Source: Sinomicrobium sp. (GTDB taxonomy: Bacteria; Bacteroidota; Bacteroidia; Flavobacteriales; Flavobacteriaceae). Taken from it: a DNA stretch of 64,000 nucleotides. How positions within the stretch are numbered: position 1 is the first letter of the stretch; each line of letters starts with the position of its first letter. The notes beneath the pieces are model-generated. The model saw only the letters and a list, made by a program, of their open reading frames with translations, had not been told where the DNA came from and searched no databases. A program made the translations under genes and the position numbers. Positions 8,952-17,948 of the stretch are shown here, piece by piece. The stretch is taken from positions 355,511 to 419,510 of the forward strand of contig JAJUFH010000001.1 of NCBI GenBank assembly GCA_029266035.1, written 5' to 3'.

Positions 8952-8979
8952 AAATTCCTTTAACATTTTTTTAATAAAT

Positions 8980-8997
8980 ACTGAACGAATATTCAGT
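8980..8997. promoter_or_regulatory. Candidate TetR-type operator before the SDR gene
   Basis: ACTGAA (8980-8985) and TTCAGT (8992-8997) form a perfect inverted repeat with a 6-base centre, 48 bases before the SDR start codon. Size and symmetry fit a TetR operator, and a TetR gene ends just upstream. Binding is an inference. Confidence 0.45.
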
Positions 8998-9045
8998 CTG
9001 TATCTGATAATTTTAGTCCTAATTCTAATTTAAACACTATTTATT

Positions 9046-9801
9046 ATGGCTAAAATTGCATTAAAAGACAAAGTAACTATCGTTGCCGGGGGTGCGAAAA
9101 ACCTCGGTGGACTTATAAGCACATCATTTGCCAAGGAAGGATCGGACATACTTATTCATTACAACAGCGATGCAACTCGACAAGCTGCAGAAGAGACCAA
9201 GAAAGAGGTAGAAGCACTGGGGCGTAAGGCAGTACTTTTTCAAGCCGACCTCACCAAACCCGACAATGTCGTCAAACTCTTTCAGACAGCTAAAGCGGAA
9301 TTCGGAAGAGTGGATATTGCCATCAATACCGTAGGCATGGTCCTCAGAAAGCCCATTGCCGACACTTCTGAAGAAGACTATGACACCATGTTTGGAATCA
9401 ATTCCAAAGCAGCTTACTTTTTCATCAAAGAAGCAGGTAAAAACCTGGAAAAAGACGGAAAGATCATCACTATAGTCACCTCCTTACTCGCTGCGTTTAC
9501 CGACGGGTATTCCACTTATGCCGGAGCCAAGGCTCCTGTAGAGCACTTTACCAGAGCAGCGGCCAAAGAATTTGGCACAAAAGGCATCTCTGTTACTGCC
9601 ATAGGCCCTGGACCCATGGACACTCCTTTCTTTTACGGACAGGAAACCCCTGAACGAGTTGAATTTCACAAATCTCAAGCCATGAACGGTTTTCTGACGG
9701 TTATAGAAGACATTGTTCCCATCGTCAAGTTCTTGGCCACTGACGGTTGGTGGATTACCGGGCAAACCATCTTTGCCAATGGAGGGTATACTACGAGATA
9801 A
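9046..9801 (+). CDS. SDR-family NAD(P)-dependent oxidoreductase
   Basis: This 251-residue protein is a classical short-chain dehydrogenase/reductase. The Rossmann nucleotide loop is GGAKNLGGLI near the N-terminus, the structural motif is INTVG, and the catalytic Ser-Tyr-Lys is present as TSLLAA followed by YAGAK. The C-terminal ITGQTIFANGG is typical of 3-oxoacyl-ACP-reductase-like members. The loop GGAKNLGG differs from the usual TGxxxGIG, which makes the cofactor and substrate hard to predict. It follows a TetR gene by 94 bases with a palindrome between, and is closed by a terminator. Confidence 0.88.
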   Translation: MAKIALKDKVTIVAGGAKNLGGLISTSFAKEGSDILIHYNSDATRQAAEETKKEVEALGRKAVLFQADLTKPDNVVKLFQTAKAEFGRVDIAINTVGMVLRKPIADTSEEDYDTMFGINSKAAYFFIKEAGKNLEKDGKIITIVTSLLAAFTDGYSTYAGAKAPVEHFTRAAAKEFGTKGISVTAIGPGPMDTPFFYGQETPERVEFHKSQAMNGFLTVIEDIVPIVKFLATDGWWITGQTIFANGGYTTR

Positions 9802-9814
9802 TCGTTTTTTAATA

Positions 9815-9857
9815 AACGAGGCCGAGTTTTCAATATGAATACGGCCTCGTTCTTGTT
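9815..9857 (+). terminator. Intrinsic terminator after the SDR gene
   Basis: AACGAGGCCG (9815-9824) pairs perfectly with CGGCCTCGTT (9842-9851), followed by a T-rich stretch. It separates the SDR gene from the small downstream gene. Confidence 0.75.
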
Positions 9858-9938
9858 GTTTTTTGAATCCTTACCTTTATATAAAATTTTAGCATCGATA
9901 CCATTGAAACATCGAATACAGACAAATAACTCATAATT

Positions 9939-10259
9939 ATGGACACCAGTAAATTGATCAATGCCACTGTAAAAAACGCATTTGAGGCATTGCAAAAAGG
10001 AGATAGAGAGGCCTGGTCTTCTCTGTTCACGGCCGATGCCGAATTGTACGACGACGGCAATTTGAGAGACTTAAAGGCCTTTAACAGCCACGCCATAGGT
10101 CACGAGCGCTTTACCTCTATCGACAAGGTTGAAAACGACGGAAAAGACATCTACGGACAATTACATTCAGATCAATGGGGCGACTTTAAGACTTATTTTA
10201 AATTTCACATCGACGACACCGGAAAAATATACCGTCTCGACATCGGACAGGCCGAGTAA
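9939..10259 (+). CDS. Small NTF2-like / SnoaL-like protein
   Basis: This 106-residue cytoplasmic protein has the pattern of the nuclear-transport-factor-2-like superfamily: an N-terminal helix (NATVKNAFEALQKGDREAW), the segment FTADAELYDDGN, and C-terminal strands ending in TYFKFHIDDTGKIYRLDIG. Members of this cone-shaped fold are enzymes or binding proteins, and no catalytic residue can be assigned here. It has its own transcript unit, being preceded by a terminator. The function is unknown. Confidence 0.65.
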   Translation: MDTSKLINATVKNAFEALQKGDREAWSSLFTADAELYDDGNLRDLKAFNSHAIGHERFTSIDKVENDGKDIYGQLHSDQWGDFKTYFKFHIDDTGKIYRLDIGQAE

Positions 10260-10370
10260 TACAGTAAAAGTTAAGCTTTAAACGATTAAAAATTGCTTTT
10301 TTAGCACTTTATCCCAAGTACAAGCAACCGAGGCTGCGAGACAGCTCCCTTCCCCTTTATCACAAAAAAC

Positions 10371-10403
10371 TTGGTGTTTATCGGGTATTTTCCCCTACTT
10401 TTG
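10371..10403 (+). promoter_or_regulatory. Flavobacterial promoter of the carbonic anhydrase gene
   Basis: TTG (10371-10373), a 22-base spacer and TACTTTTG (10396-10403) match TTG-N17-23-TAnnTTTG. The expected transcript start is near 10410, about 50 bases before the ATG at 10462. Confidence 0.6.
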
Positions 10404-10461
10404 TTATTATAACCAGTTGATAGCACTTGCTATTTGGCAGCTAACATAACACTTCTCACTT

Positions 10462-11088
10462 ATGGAATTATCCAAAGTCTTTGAAAACAACAGAAACTGG
10501 ATTGCAAAAAAACTGGAAACCGATCCGGATTATTTTGAAAATCTCTCCAAAGGACAAAACCCCGAAATCTTATATATAGGATGTTCAGACAGCAGAGTAA
10601 GTGCCGAAGAGTTGATGGGTGCCCAGCCGGGTGAGGTATTTGTTCACCGCAATATCGCCAATATGGTGATCAGCATAGACCTCAATGTCATGTCTGTGGT
10701 CAACTATGCCGTAAACCACCTCAAGGTAAAGCAGGTAGTGGTATGTGGTCATTATTTCTGCGGTGGAGTAAAGGCGGCTTTACAAGCTAAAGACCTCGGT
10801 ATTCTCAATCCTTGGCTTCGCAATATCAGAGATGTATACCGCATACACAAAAAGGAATTGAGCGACATATCAGATGAAACCGAGCGATATAACCGACTTG
10901 TCGAACTCAATGTACAAGAACAGTGCATCAACCTTATCAAGACAGCTGCAGTACAAAAGGCTTATAAAGAACGTGGACTAAAAGTTCACGGCTGGGTATT
11001 TGACATTCACAGCGGTGAGCTCATCGATTTAAAAATTGATATAGACAATCTTCTCAAAGACATTATGGAGATATACAATTTGGAATAG
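10462..11088 (+). CDS. can: Beta-class carbonic anhydrase
   Basis: This 208-residue enzyme interconverts CO2 and bicarbonate. The zinc ligands and catalytic dyad of the beta class are all visible: C41 and D43-x-R45 in GCSDSRVSAE, then H97 and C100 in CGHYFCGGVKAA. The segment VFVHRNIANMV is also typical. It is cytoplasmic, with no signal peptide. It is monocistronic, bounded by its own promoter upstream and a strong hairpin downstream. The symbol follows the E. coli housekeeping enzyme. Confidence 0.93.
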   Translation: MELSKVFENNRNWIAKKLETDPDYFENLSKGQNPEILYIGCSDSRVSAEELMGAQPGEVFVHRNIANMVISIDLNVMSVVNYAVNHLKVKQVVVCGHYFCGGVKAALQAKDLGILNPWLRNIRDVYRIHKKELSDISDETERYNRLVELNVQEQCINLIKTAAVQKAYKERGLKVHGWVFDIHSGELIDLKIDIDNLLKDIMEIYNLE

Positions 11089-11112
11089 CCGAACTTCTGC
11101 ATATCGAATAAA

Positions 11113-11148
11113 AAAAGAGTCGGATGTATGGTACAGCCCGACTCTTTT
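11113..11148 (+). terminator. Intrinsic terminator after the carbonic anhydrase gene
   Basis: AAAAGAGTCGG (11113-11123) pairs with CCGACTCTTTT (11138-11148). The A-rich and T-rich flanks make it usable from either strand, so it could also serve the minus-strand efflux operon. Confidence 0.75.
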
Positions 11149-11484
11149 CACTTACACTAACACAAAAAATAGAGGAATAACTTCTCCTATAAATTTTAGG
11201 TACAGACGCGACAATTAACTTTCGAATACCTCTACATCTGTACTTCACAAAAGATTACTACATTGAAAATATCGCCTAAATTAACACAAATACAAGAATA
11301 ATATAAGTGCTAATAGCATTTAAATCAAACTAATTCTCTTTTATCAAAAAAGTGTTGTGTAAAATGTAATTTAACAAAGAAACCCCTTTGATTTTGTGAA
11401 TATCGTATTTCACGGGTGAAATTTACCCCTACCCTCCAAAAAACAGGGGGTGGACAAAAAAATTATTAGAAAATCGACAGTTTA
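11149..11484. other. Intergenic stretch without a recognisable gene
   Basis: This is AT-rich DNA between the carbonic anhydrase terminator and the end of the RND operon. I see no open frame with a plausible start and no tRNA. It contains a short C-rich/G-rich stretch near 11425-11452 and nothing else that I can name. Confidence 0.5.
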
Positions 11485-12951
11485 CTACTGCCACCCTCCA
11501 CCTAGACTGCGATAGAGTTCAATATTGGCATGTAATATCTGCATTTTGATATCTATAAGTCCTAATTCACTATCCAGTGCGTCACTTTGCGCAGTAATCA
11601 CCTCGAGATAATTGGCAAAACCACTTCGGAACAAAAGAGCGGCATCGGTTACGCCTTTTTGGGTAGTTTCCAAGCGTTCTTTGGTCAAGGCATACTCCTC
11701 TTTCAACTTATCGAGCGCAATCATTGCATCCGACACCTCTCTAACCGCGTTGATCATGGTCTTTTTAAAATCCAATTGAGCTATCTCCCTTCTGGCTAGA
11801 GCCTTTTTGTAATTGGTTTTCAACTTTCTCTGGTTGAATATAGGCTGGAAGATTGCGCCGTTTACTAAAGCAAAGGCAGACTCTACGGGAGATAATAATT
11901 TATATAATTTATAGGTCTCTAACCCTAGGCTTGCATCGATGGTAATGGAAGGGTATTTCAAACCCTGTGCGATACCCACTGCTGCATTACTCGCAATGAG
12001 TTCGTATTCTGAAGCAGCCACATCGGGGCGGTTTTGTACTAGTTCGAGGGGAACACCAGTATTGTAATGTCCTTTAAATCCGGCATTATCCAGATGTCCG
12101 GGAATATCAATCTTTTGCGGCGCTCTACCCAATAGGCCGTTCAATCGGTTTTCCTCCATGGCGTATTCGCGCTCAATTTGAGGTATCAGTGCCTCAAATT
12201 TCAACTTCTGTGATTTAGTTTGTCGTATAGCGAGTTTTGTAGCCTCTCCGGCCTCGTATTGCAATTCTACTATTCTCAGGGTGTTTTTATTGAGGTCGAG
12301 GTTTCGCTCTGCCACTTCTAGTTCAGCTCTTAGCTTCAACAAATTGTAGTAAGACGATGCTACTTCGGCCACCAGAGCAGTTTGCACAGCTTTCTTAAAT
12401 TCTTCACTCTGCATATAAGCTGCCTGTGCAGCATCCTTTTTCCTCCTCAGCTTTCCCCAGAGTCCTAACTCCCAGCTGGTGCTTATTCTCGGATTGAGTG
12501 ACATTTGCTGCGTGTACAAACTAGTAGCCGGTGTTTCACCGTCACTTGAGTGAGTTCTGGAGGATCTATTTCCGTATTTATCAGAGTTTTCAGAACGGTA
12601 ATCCCTTAAATAGCTCAATGGAGTCACTCCGACCGTTGGATAAAAACTCGCCCTTGCCTGCAACACATCCTGTCTGCTCATTTCGAGCACTTGAATGGTC
12701 TTTTGCATATCGATATTATTGGCCAGTGCTGTATCGATTAGGGCGGCGAGATCGTAATCTCCAAAAAACTCTACCCATTTCATCTTTGCAAGTGGAACGC
12801 TATCGGCGGGAACCGTATCATCTGCCTTCCCGTAGTAGTCTTCTGAAAGGTCAAGATCGGGACGTTTATAGGGATCTCCTACCTTACACCCCACTACAGC
12901 TATTGCGAGAAGTACTATTAGAGACAGTTTATTTATACTTTTTACCAACAT
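11485..12951 (-). CDS. RND efflux outer-membrane factor, NodT/OprM-type lipoprotein
   Basis: This 488-residue lipoprotein is the outer-membrane channel of a tripartite RND pump. The signal peptide ends in the lipobox AVVGC, with C22 lipidated, and the mature start VGDPYKRPDLDL matches the NodT family. Two duplicated TolC-like halves are suggested by the long helices, with NPRISTSWELGLWGKLRRKK in the first and the motif NRPDVAASEYELIASNAAVG between them. I start at ATG 12951; the frame can be extended to a TTG at 12972. It is the third gene of the operon, 105 bases after the pump gene. The substrate is unknown. Confidence 0.88.
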   Translation of the reverse strand: MLVKSINKLSLIVLLAIAVVGCKVGDPYKRPDLDLSEDYYGKADDTVPADSVPLAKMKWVEFFGDYDLAALIDTALANNIDMQKTIQVLEMSRQDVLQARASFYPTVGVTPLSYLRDYRSENSDKYGNRSSRTHSSDGETPATSLYTQQMSLNPRISTSWELGLWGKLRRKKDAAQAAYMQSEEFKKAVQTALVAEVASSYYNLLKLRAELEVAERNLDLNKNTLRIVELQYEAGEATKLAIRQTKSQKLKFEALIPQIEREYAMEENRLNGLLGRAPQKIDIPGHLDNAGFKGHYNTGVPLELVQNRPDVAASEYELIASNAAVGIAQGLKYPSITIDASLGLETYKLYKLLSPVESAFALVNGAIFQPIFNQRKLKTNYKKALARREIAQLDFKKTMINAVREVSDAMIALDKLKEEYALTKERLETTQKGVTDAALLFRSGFANYLEVITAQSDALDSELGLIDIKMQILHANIELYRSLGGGWQ

Positions 12952-13056
12952 CGGTTTATTTGTTTTTTTCAATCTTCAAATTAATTTTTAGATTTCGAAT
13001 ATCAAAGGAAATAATTTTATTCCACAAACGATATCACAGTATATTCCGGCAATCAC

Positions 13057-16000
13057 CTATTCGTCATCATCTCCTGTCGTTATAAAATAGCGGTCTTGTA
13101 AGCTGAGGAAAATATAGGTCAACACCGGAATAACTACAATACCAAGTGTAATATTGAACAACATTCCTCCGGCGGTACCTATACTCACCGACTTATTCCC
13201 TATGGCCGAAGAGCCCGTAGAGAACATCAGCGGAATCAATCCTACTGTAAACGCCAGCGAGGTCATCACAATAGCTCTGATACGCAGAGCACTTGCCTCC
13301 AATACAGCATCGAGTAATTTGATTCCCGCCCTTCGCTTTTGCGCGGCAAACTCCACAATAAGAATTGCGTTTTTCGCCAACAGACCAAGGAGCATCAATA
13401 TACCCACCTGCACATAGATATTATTGTCTATTCCAGCTAAGTTGATAAATACGAATACTCCGAGTATACCAGTAGGCAGTGAAAGCAATACTGCCATGGG
13501 CAACCAGAAACTCTCGTATTGTGCCGCTAGAATAAAATACACCAGCACAAAACTGATAATAAATACAATCATAGCATCCGATCCCGATTTTTTCTCCTCC
13601 AAACTCATACTAGTCCACTCATAACTCAAACTGGCCGGCAGCTTTTCCTCACCCAGCTCTTCAATTTTTGACATCACATCACCGGTACTATAGCCCGCAG
13701 CGGGAGTAATATTAATCTTGGCAGCATTGTACAGGTTATATCGGTTAATGGTCTCCGGACCAAATGCGGGTTCAAGGCTTACAAAGGTATTTATCGGTAC
13801 CATTTCGCCCTTATCGTTCCTCACAAAAATAGAATTGATGGTTTCCGGACTCTCGCTAAACTCGGTATCCGCCTGCATATACACCATATACTGCCGTGTA
13901 AAGCGGTTGAGATCGGTAACGCGCTGACGACTAAAATTGGATTGTAGCGTAAACATCATATCCTTGACACTCACTCCCAAGGCATTGGCCTTTTCGTAGT
14001 CGATATTGAGTTTTAATTGCGGGAAATTAGGGTTGTAAGAGGTAAATGCACTTTCTATCTCCTTCTGATTTGTCAATTCGATAATAAACTCATTTACCAA
14101 TTGCCCAAACTCACCGAGATCACCATCTGAAAGGTCTTGGAGCATAATCTGCACTCCGTCGAAGTTACCAAACCCTTGTACAGTAGGACGAGGATACATA
14201 TTCATACTGCGTATATCGGTTATCACCTGTAGTTTTTCTGTTAAGTATCTCACCAATTCCTGTACCTCTTGGATCTCCCCTCTTTCACTTTTCTCCTTTA
14301 GTTTGATATAGGTCAAGCCCGAAGAAGGTGTCTCAGAGTTGTCTACAATATTAAATCCGGATACCGTATTTACACTTTCCACAGCTTCTTCTTTACTGAG
14401 AATTTCCGCCGCCTGCTCCAAAGCTTTATTGGTACGGTCTAGGGATGCCCCTTCCGGCATAGAGATAGTATACAGCAAAAAGTTATCGTCTTCAGTAGGA
14501 ATAAACCCTTTGGGCGTTATACTCATCAAAAAGACCAACAGTCCTATAATAACTCCCAACCCTGCAAGACTTGCCCATTTAAACTTAATAGCCGTGCGGA
14601 GTACTGATATATATTTTTTAGTAAATTTCTCAAAAAGAGTATCAAATTTTTTGAGTCCTTTGTCTTTTAACGAATTGATTTTTCCTAATCTCTTAGAATG
14701 GCTGTAAAAAGCAGACAGCTTTTTTTTCTTTTCCTTTTTATCACGTTTTCTATAGAATAGCATAAACAACATAGGCCCCATGGTAAGCGCTACTACTGCG
14801 GACAACAATACTGAAATCACAATAGTATAGGCAAATTCCTGATAGAATACTCCCACTGGCCCTTGAATAAGACCTACAGGTAGGAATACTGCAGCAATCA
14901 CTATCGTAATAGAAATTACCGCCCCGGTAATCTCGCTAAGGGCTGAATTGACCGCCTGTCGCGCCGTCATCTGGTGATGCTGCATTTTTTCGTAAATAGC
15001 CTCGACCACCACTATGGCATCATCTACCACTATACCAATGGCCAGCACCATAGAAAACATACTGAGCACATTCATAGTCACTCCTATCATCTGCAAGAAG
15101 AAGAAGGTACCTACCAATGAAATAGGAATGGTCAAAGCGGTAATCAGCGTTATTCTAACATCTTGAAGGAAGATAAACACCACTAAGAACACCAGTATAA
15201 AAGCTTCTATCAATGTTTGCTGGACGTGGTGCATGGATTCGTCTATAGCATCGCGCACACTATAGGTAATCTGATAGTCCATTCCATCCGGGAAAATCTT
15301 GGCTTGTTCTTCCATCACTTTCCGAATGGCCTTGTCTATCTCCATAGCATTTGCCCCGTTTTGCTGGGTGATATCCATAGTAACAGAAGGCTTACCGTCT
15401 AATCGGTTTCTACTGGTGTAATTAGAGGCTCCAAACTCGATGCGGGCAATATCTTTTAGTTTGAGTTGTAAGCCCCCCTCTTCGGTTTTTATAACGATAT
15501 TTTCATATTGCTCGGGTTCGTTGAAACGTCCATCGTGTTTAATAATAATTTCAAAGACTTCTTTAGAATTTTCCCCAAATTTCCCCGGACCAGCCTCAAA
15601 ACTCTGGTCGCGTACCTGATTGTATATATCCCTAGGCGTCAGGTTGTACATCGCCATTTTTTCCGGATTGAGCCATATTCGCATCGCGTAGTCACGCCTA
15701 CGCAAAATCTGTGCTCTCGCGATACCTTCAACACGTTTAATCGCCCTCCTGATATTACTACGGGTATAGGCGTTCAAAAAGGTTTCGTCGTAGGTACCAT
15801 CACTAAAAATATTCACGGTCATCAGGGTTCCCTTCATTCGCTTCATCACCTGAATCCCGTTTTCTATAACTTCTAGAGGAAGGTCGGCCGTCACCTCAGA
15901 AACCCTGTTCTGGACCTCAACAGCGGCAAGATCCGGATCAGAACCCGGTTTAAAATATACGGTGACCCTACCCGAGCCCGAGTTGGTCGCTGTAGAGTTG

Positions 16001-16233
16001 ATATACTCCATATTCTCCGCACCGTTGATAGCTTCTTCTAAGGGAAGTAATACTGATTTGGCTAGGGTTTCTGAGTTTGCTCCGGGATAATACACCGAAA
16101 CGGATACACTAGGTGGTGCAATTTCCGGGAAACGTTCTACGGGAAGTTTTGAAATACTATATACCCCGGCAATCAGCAATAGAATAGAAATAACAAGAGT
16201 AAATACCGGGCGTTCAATTATTTTTTTGATCAT
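13057..16233 (-). CDS. RND efflux pump, inner-membrane transporter (HAE1 family)
   Basis: This 1058-residue protein is an AcrB-like proton-driven drug exporter. It has an N-terminal transmembrane segment, two large periplasmic loops and two sets of transmembrane helices. The proton-relay aspartates are in TM4 (AIGIVVDDAIVVVEAI) and the C-terminal half carries LLGLLAKNAILIVEFA. The length matches the family. The N-terminus IKKIIERPVFTLVISILLLI is standard. It lies between the adaptor (117 bases upstream) and the outer-membrane factor. A Lys-rich loop near residues 500-520 joins the halves. The substrate cannot be predicted. Confidence 0.95.
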   Translation of the reverse strand: MIKKIIERPVFTLVISILLLIAGVYSISKLPVERFPEIAPPSVSVSVYYPGANSETLAKSVLLPLEEAINGAENMEYINSTATNSGSGRVTVYFKPGSDPDLAAVEVQNRVSEVTADLPLEVIENGIQVMKRMKGTLMTVNIFSDGTYDETFLNAYTRSNIRRAIKRVEGIARAQILRRRDYAMRIWLNPEKMAMYNLTPRDIYNQVRDQSFEAGPGKFGENSKEVFEIIIKHDGRFNEPEQYENIVIKTEEGGLQLKLKDIARIEFGASNYTSRNRLDGKPSVTMDITQQNGANAMEIDKAIRKVMEEQAKIFPDGMDYQITYSVRDAIDESMHHVQQTLIEAFILVFLVVFIFLQDVRITLITALTIPISLVGTFFFLQMIGVTMNVLSMFSMVLAIGIVVDDAIVVVEAIYEKMQHHQMTARQAVNSALSEITGAVISITIVIAAVFLPVGLIQGPVGVFYQEFAYTIVISVLLSAVVALTMGPMLFMLFYRKRDKKEKKKKLSAFYSHSKRLGKINSLKDKGLKKFDTLFEKFTKKYISVLRTAIKFKWASLAGLGVIIGLLVFLMSITPKGFIPTEDDNFLLYTISMPEGASLDRTNKALEQAAEILSKEEAVESVNTVSGFNIVDNSETPSSGLTYIKLKEKSERGEIQEVQELVRYLTEKLQVITDIRSMNMYPRPTVQGFGNFDGVQIMLQDLSDGDLGEFGQLVNEFIIELTNQKEIESAFTSYNPNFPQLKLNIDYEKANALGVSVKDMMFTLQSNFSRQRVTDLNRFTRQYMVYMQADTEFSESPETINSIFVRNDKGEMVPINTFVSLEPAFGPETINRYNLYNAAKINITPAAGYSTGDVMSKIEELGEEKLPASLSYEWTSMSLEEKKSGSDAMIVFIISFVLVYFILAAQYESFWLPMAVLLSLPTGILGVFVFINLAGIDNNIYVQVGILMLLGLLAKNAILIVEFAAQKRRAGIKLLDAVLEASALRIRAIVMTSLAFTVGLIPLMFSTGSSAIGNKSVSIGTAGGMLFNITLGIVVIPVLTYIFLSLQDRYFITTGDDDE

Positions 16234-16350
16234 CTGAAAATCTTTGACTTTATTTTAAAACCAAGCCAACCCTAGTCATTACAGCGGGTTTACACCCAAC
16301 TATAACGAATACAGGTTTGCGGTTTGGATTATACTTAAAAATAGCATTGA

Positions 16351-17499
16351 TTAATTAACGGACAACAATTTACCCTGCTGTACGGGCTTAACTTTAGTAT
16401 CGTCGGTCACCTTGTTAATCCCTGAAACCACAATGCGATCTCCAGCTTTCAGATTGACTCCTTTGACGATATAATTTTGTCCTGATCGCCCTTCGATCTC
16501 GACTTCGTGACGCTTAGCCAGATTGTCTTCGGTAAGTGTATAGACAAATCGTTTGTCTTGTACCGACATGGTAGCACTTTGCGGAATAAGAATAGCCTTG
16601 GGAAAAATCTGCTCCATAAGTATTTTTCCGGTATTCCCCGACCTCAAAAGGGTGTCGGGATTTTCGAACCTAGCCCGAAGACTGATAGATCCCATAGAAC
16701 GGTTGATTTGCCCAGAGGCAGCATCGACCACTCCGGGGTGCTCGTATATAGACCCATCGGCAAGCACCAATTTAACATCGTTGCTCATCCGCTTGGCTGT
16801 GGTATCTTTTTTCATGCGCTCGTAATACAGATAATCTGATTCACTCATCGAAAAGTAAACGTAAACGTCGTCTACATTAGACAATACTGTGATAGGCTCT
16901 GAATCGGTCTGTTTTACCACGTTCCCCACCGATTTTGGAATACGACCTATAAAACCATTTACGGGAGCCTCTATAATAGTAAAATCGAGTTTAATCCTCA
17001 TGTTAGCTGCCTGAGCCTGAGCTCTGTCAAGAGAAGATTGAGCCACCTCGTAATCGGCTTGCGCTGTTTTTTGCTGTACTTCAGAGATCACCTCATTATC
17101 GATCAGCGGTTGAAGCCTGTCGAGTTCAGTCTTAGCTTTTCTCAACTTGGCCTTTTCCAACTCTACATTAGCCTGTGCATTCTTGAGGTCTTCCATATAA
17201 GGCTGTTGGTTTATCTTAAACAAAGGTTGTCCCTTTTCGACATAGTCCCCTTCATCTACGTAGATTTTTTCAAGTATACCGTCAACCTGCGGTCTAATTT
17301 CTACATCTTCAACACCTTCTATAGAGCCGAGATATTGAAATCCTTTGGCAGCGGATTGTTCTTCTAAAGTGATTACAGGAAGCGGAATACCTTCGTCCTC
17401 TACTTCCTTCTCCTCGCAGCTGCTCAACAGTGCAGTAAAAGACAAGGCAAACATCGACAAAAGTCCGGTGTGAAATAAATTGGTTTTACTCTTTTTCAT
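16351..17499 (-). CDS. RND efflux periplasmic adaptor (membrane fusion protein), lipoprotein
   Basis: This 382-residue adaptor links pump and outer-membrane channel. The N-terminus MKKSKTNLFHTGLLSMFA leads to the lipobox LLSSC with C28 lipidated and an acidic stretch after it. The biotinyl-lipoyl-like halves EIRPQVDGILEKIYVDEGDY and FTIIEAPVNGFIGRI flank a coiled-coil hairpin (about 105-175). I chose ATG at 17499 because the open frame to 17574 adds 25 residues that would spoil the signal peptide. It is the first gene of the operon; candidate regulatory motifs lie upstream at 17620-17683. Confidence 0.9.
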   Translation of the reverse strand: MKKSKTNLFHTGLLSMFALSFTALLSSCEEKEVEDEGIPLPVITLEEQSAAKGFQYLGSIEGVEDVEIRPQVDGILEKIYVDEGDYVEKGQPLFKINQQPYMEDLKNAQANVELEKAKLRKAKTELDRLQPLIDNEVISEVQQKTAQADYEVAQSSLDRAQAQAANMRIKLDFTIIEAPVNGFIGRIPKSVGNVVKQTDSEPITVLSNVDDVYVYFSMSESDYLYYERMKKDTTAKRMSNDVKLVLADGSIYEHPGVVDAASGQINRSMGSISLRARFENPDTLLRSGNTGKILMEQIFPKAILIPQSATMSVQDKRFVYTLTEDNLAKRHEVEIEGRSGQNYIVKGVNLKAGDRIVVSGINKVTDDTKVKPVQQGKLLSVN

Positions 17500-17619
17500 C
17501 TTTATAAAGCAATTTGTAAAACCACTGTATAGCAATATAATTGCCATACTCACTCGTTTTAAAAACACAAACACAAATGACTAATATTCAAATCATTACA
17601 AACAAAAAACAATCTCACA

Positions 17620-17639
17620 CTACACACTCCTCTGTGTAG
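17620..17639. promoter_or_regulatory. Inverted repeat upstream of the first RND operon
   Basis: CTACACA (17620-17626) and TGTGTAG (17633-17639) form a perfect inverted repeat with a 6-base centre, and a further TGTGTAGA half-site follows at 17642. It lies about 120 bases before the adaptor start, where a repressor operator could be. No regulator gene is adjacent. The stretch 17500-17948 otherwise shows no gene. Confidence 0.4.
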
Positions 17640-17671
17640 AATGTGTAGACATCAGTATCAAAAAGTGTGTA

Positions 17672-17683
17672 AAATTTACCCAT
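17672..17683 (-). promoter_or_regulatory. 12-base motif shared by both RND operon upstream regions
   Basis: The plus-strand 12-mer AAATTTACCCAT occurs here and again at 38228-38239, upstream of the second RND adaptor, in the same orientation relative to the genes and at a similar distance (about 170 and 125 bases). It may be a common regulatory site; this is an inference from two copies. Confidence 0.3.
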
Positions 17684-17948
17684 TGCTTTTAATCCAAAGA
17701 AAGAATATCTGATTTTAGAGTTTCCCACAATCGATTCAAAGCAAATCAAGACCATCGGAAGGGAGTGCAAGTTAAAAAGAACGATAAATAGTTGGCTAGT
17801 GTAGTGTCATTAATTCAGTTGGTTTGGAGTATCTCATTGACGAGGTGGAAGTCACCGATACAACAGCTAATATTAAATTTTGCTCACTGTATGTTAACCT
17901 TCTCCCCTTTCACACATAAAAAGGAAACTCTTAAAACATTTAGACAAT

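Noticed and set aside
12951..12972. TTG start adding seven residues to the outer-membrane factor of the first RND operon.
   Set aside because: ATG at 12951 gives a complete lipoprotein signal by itself.
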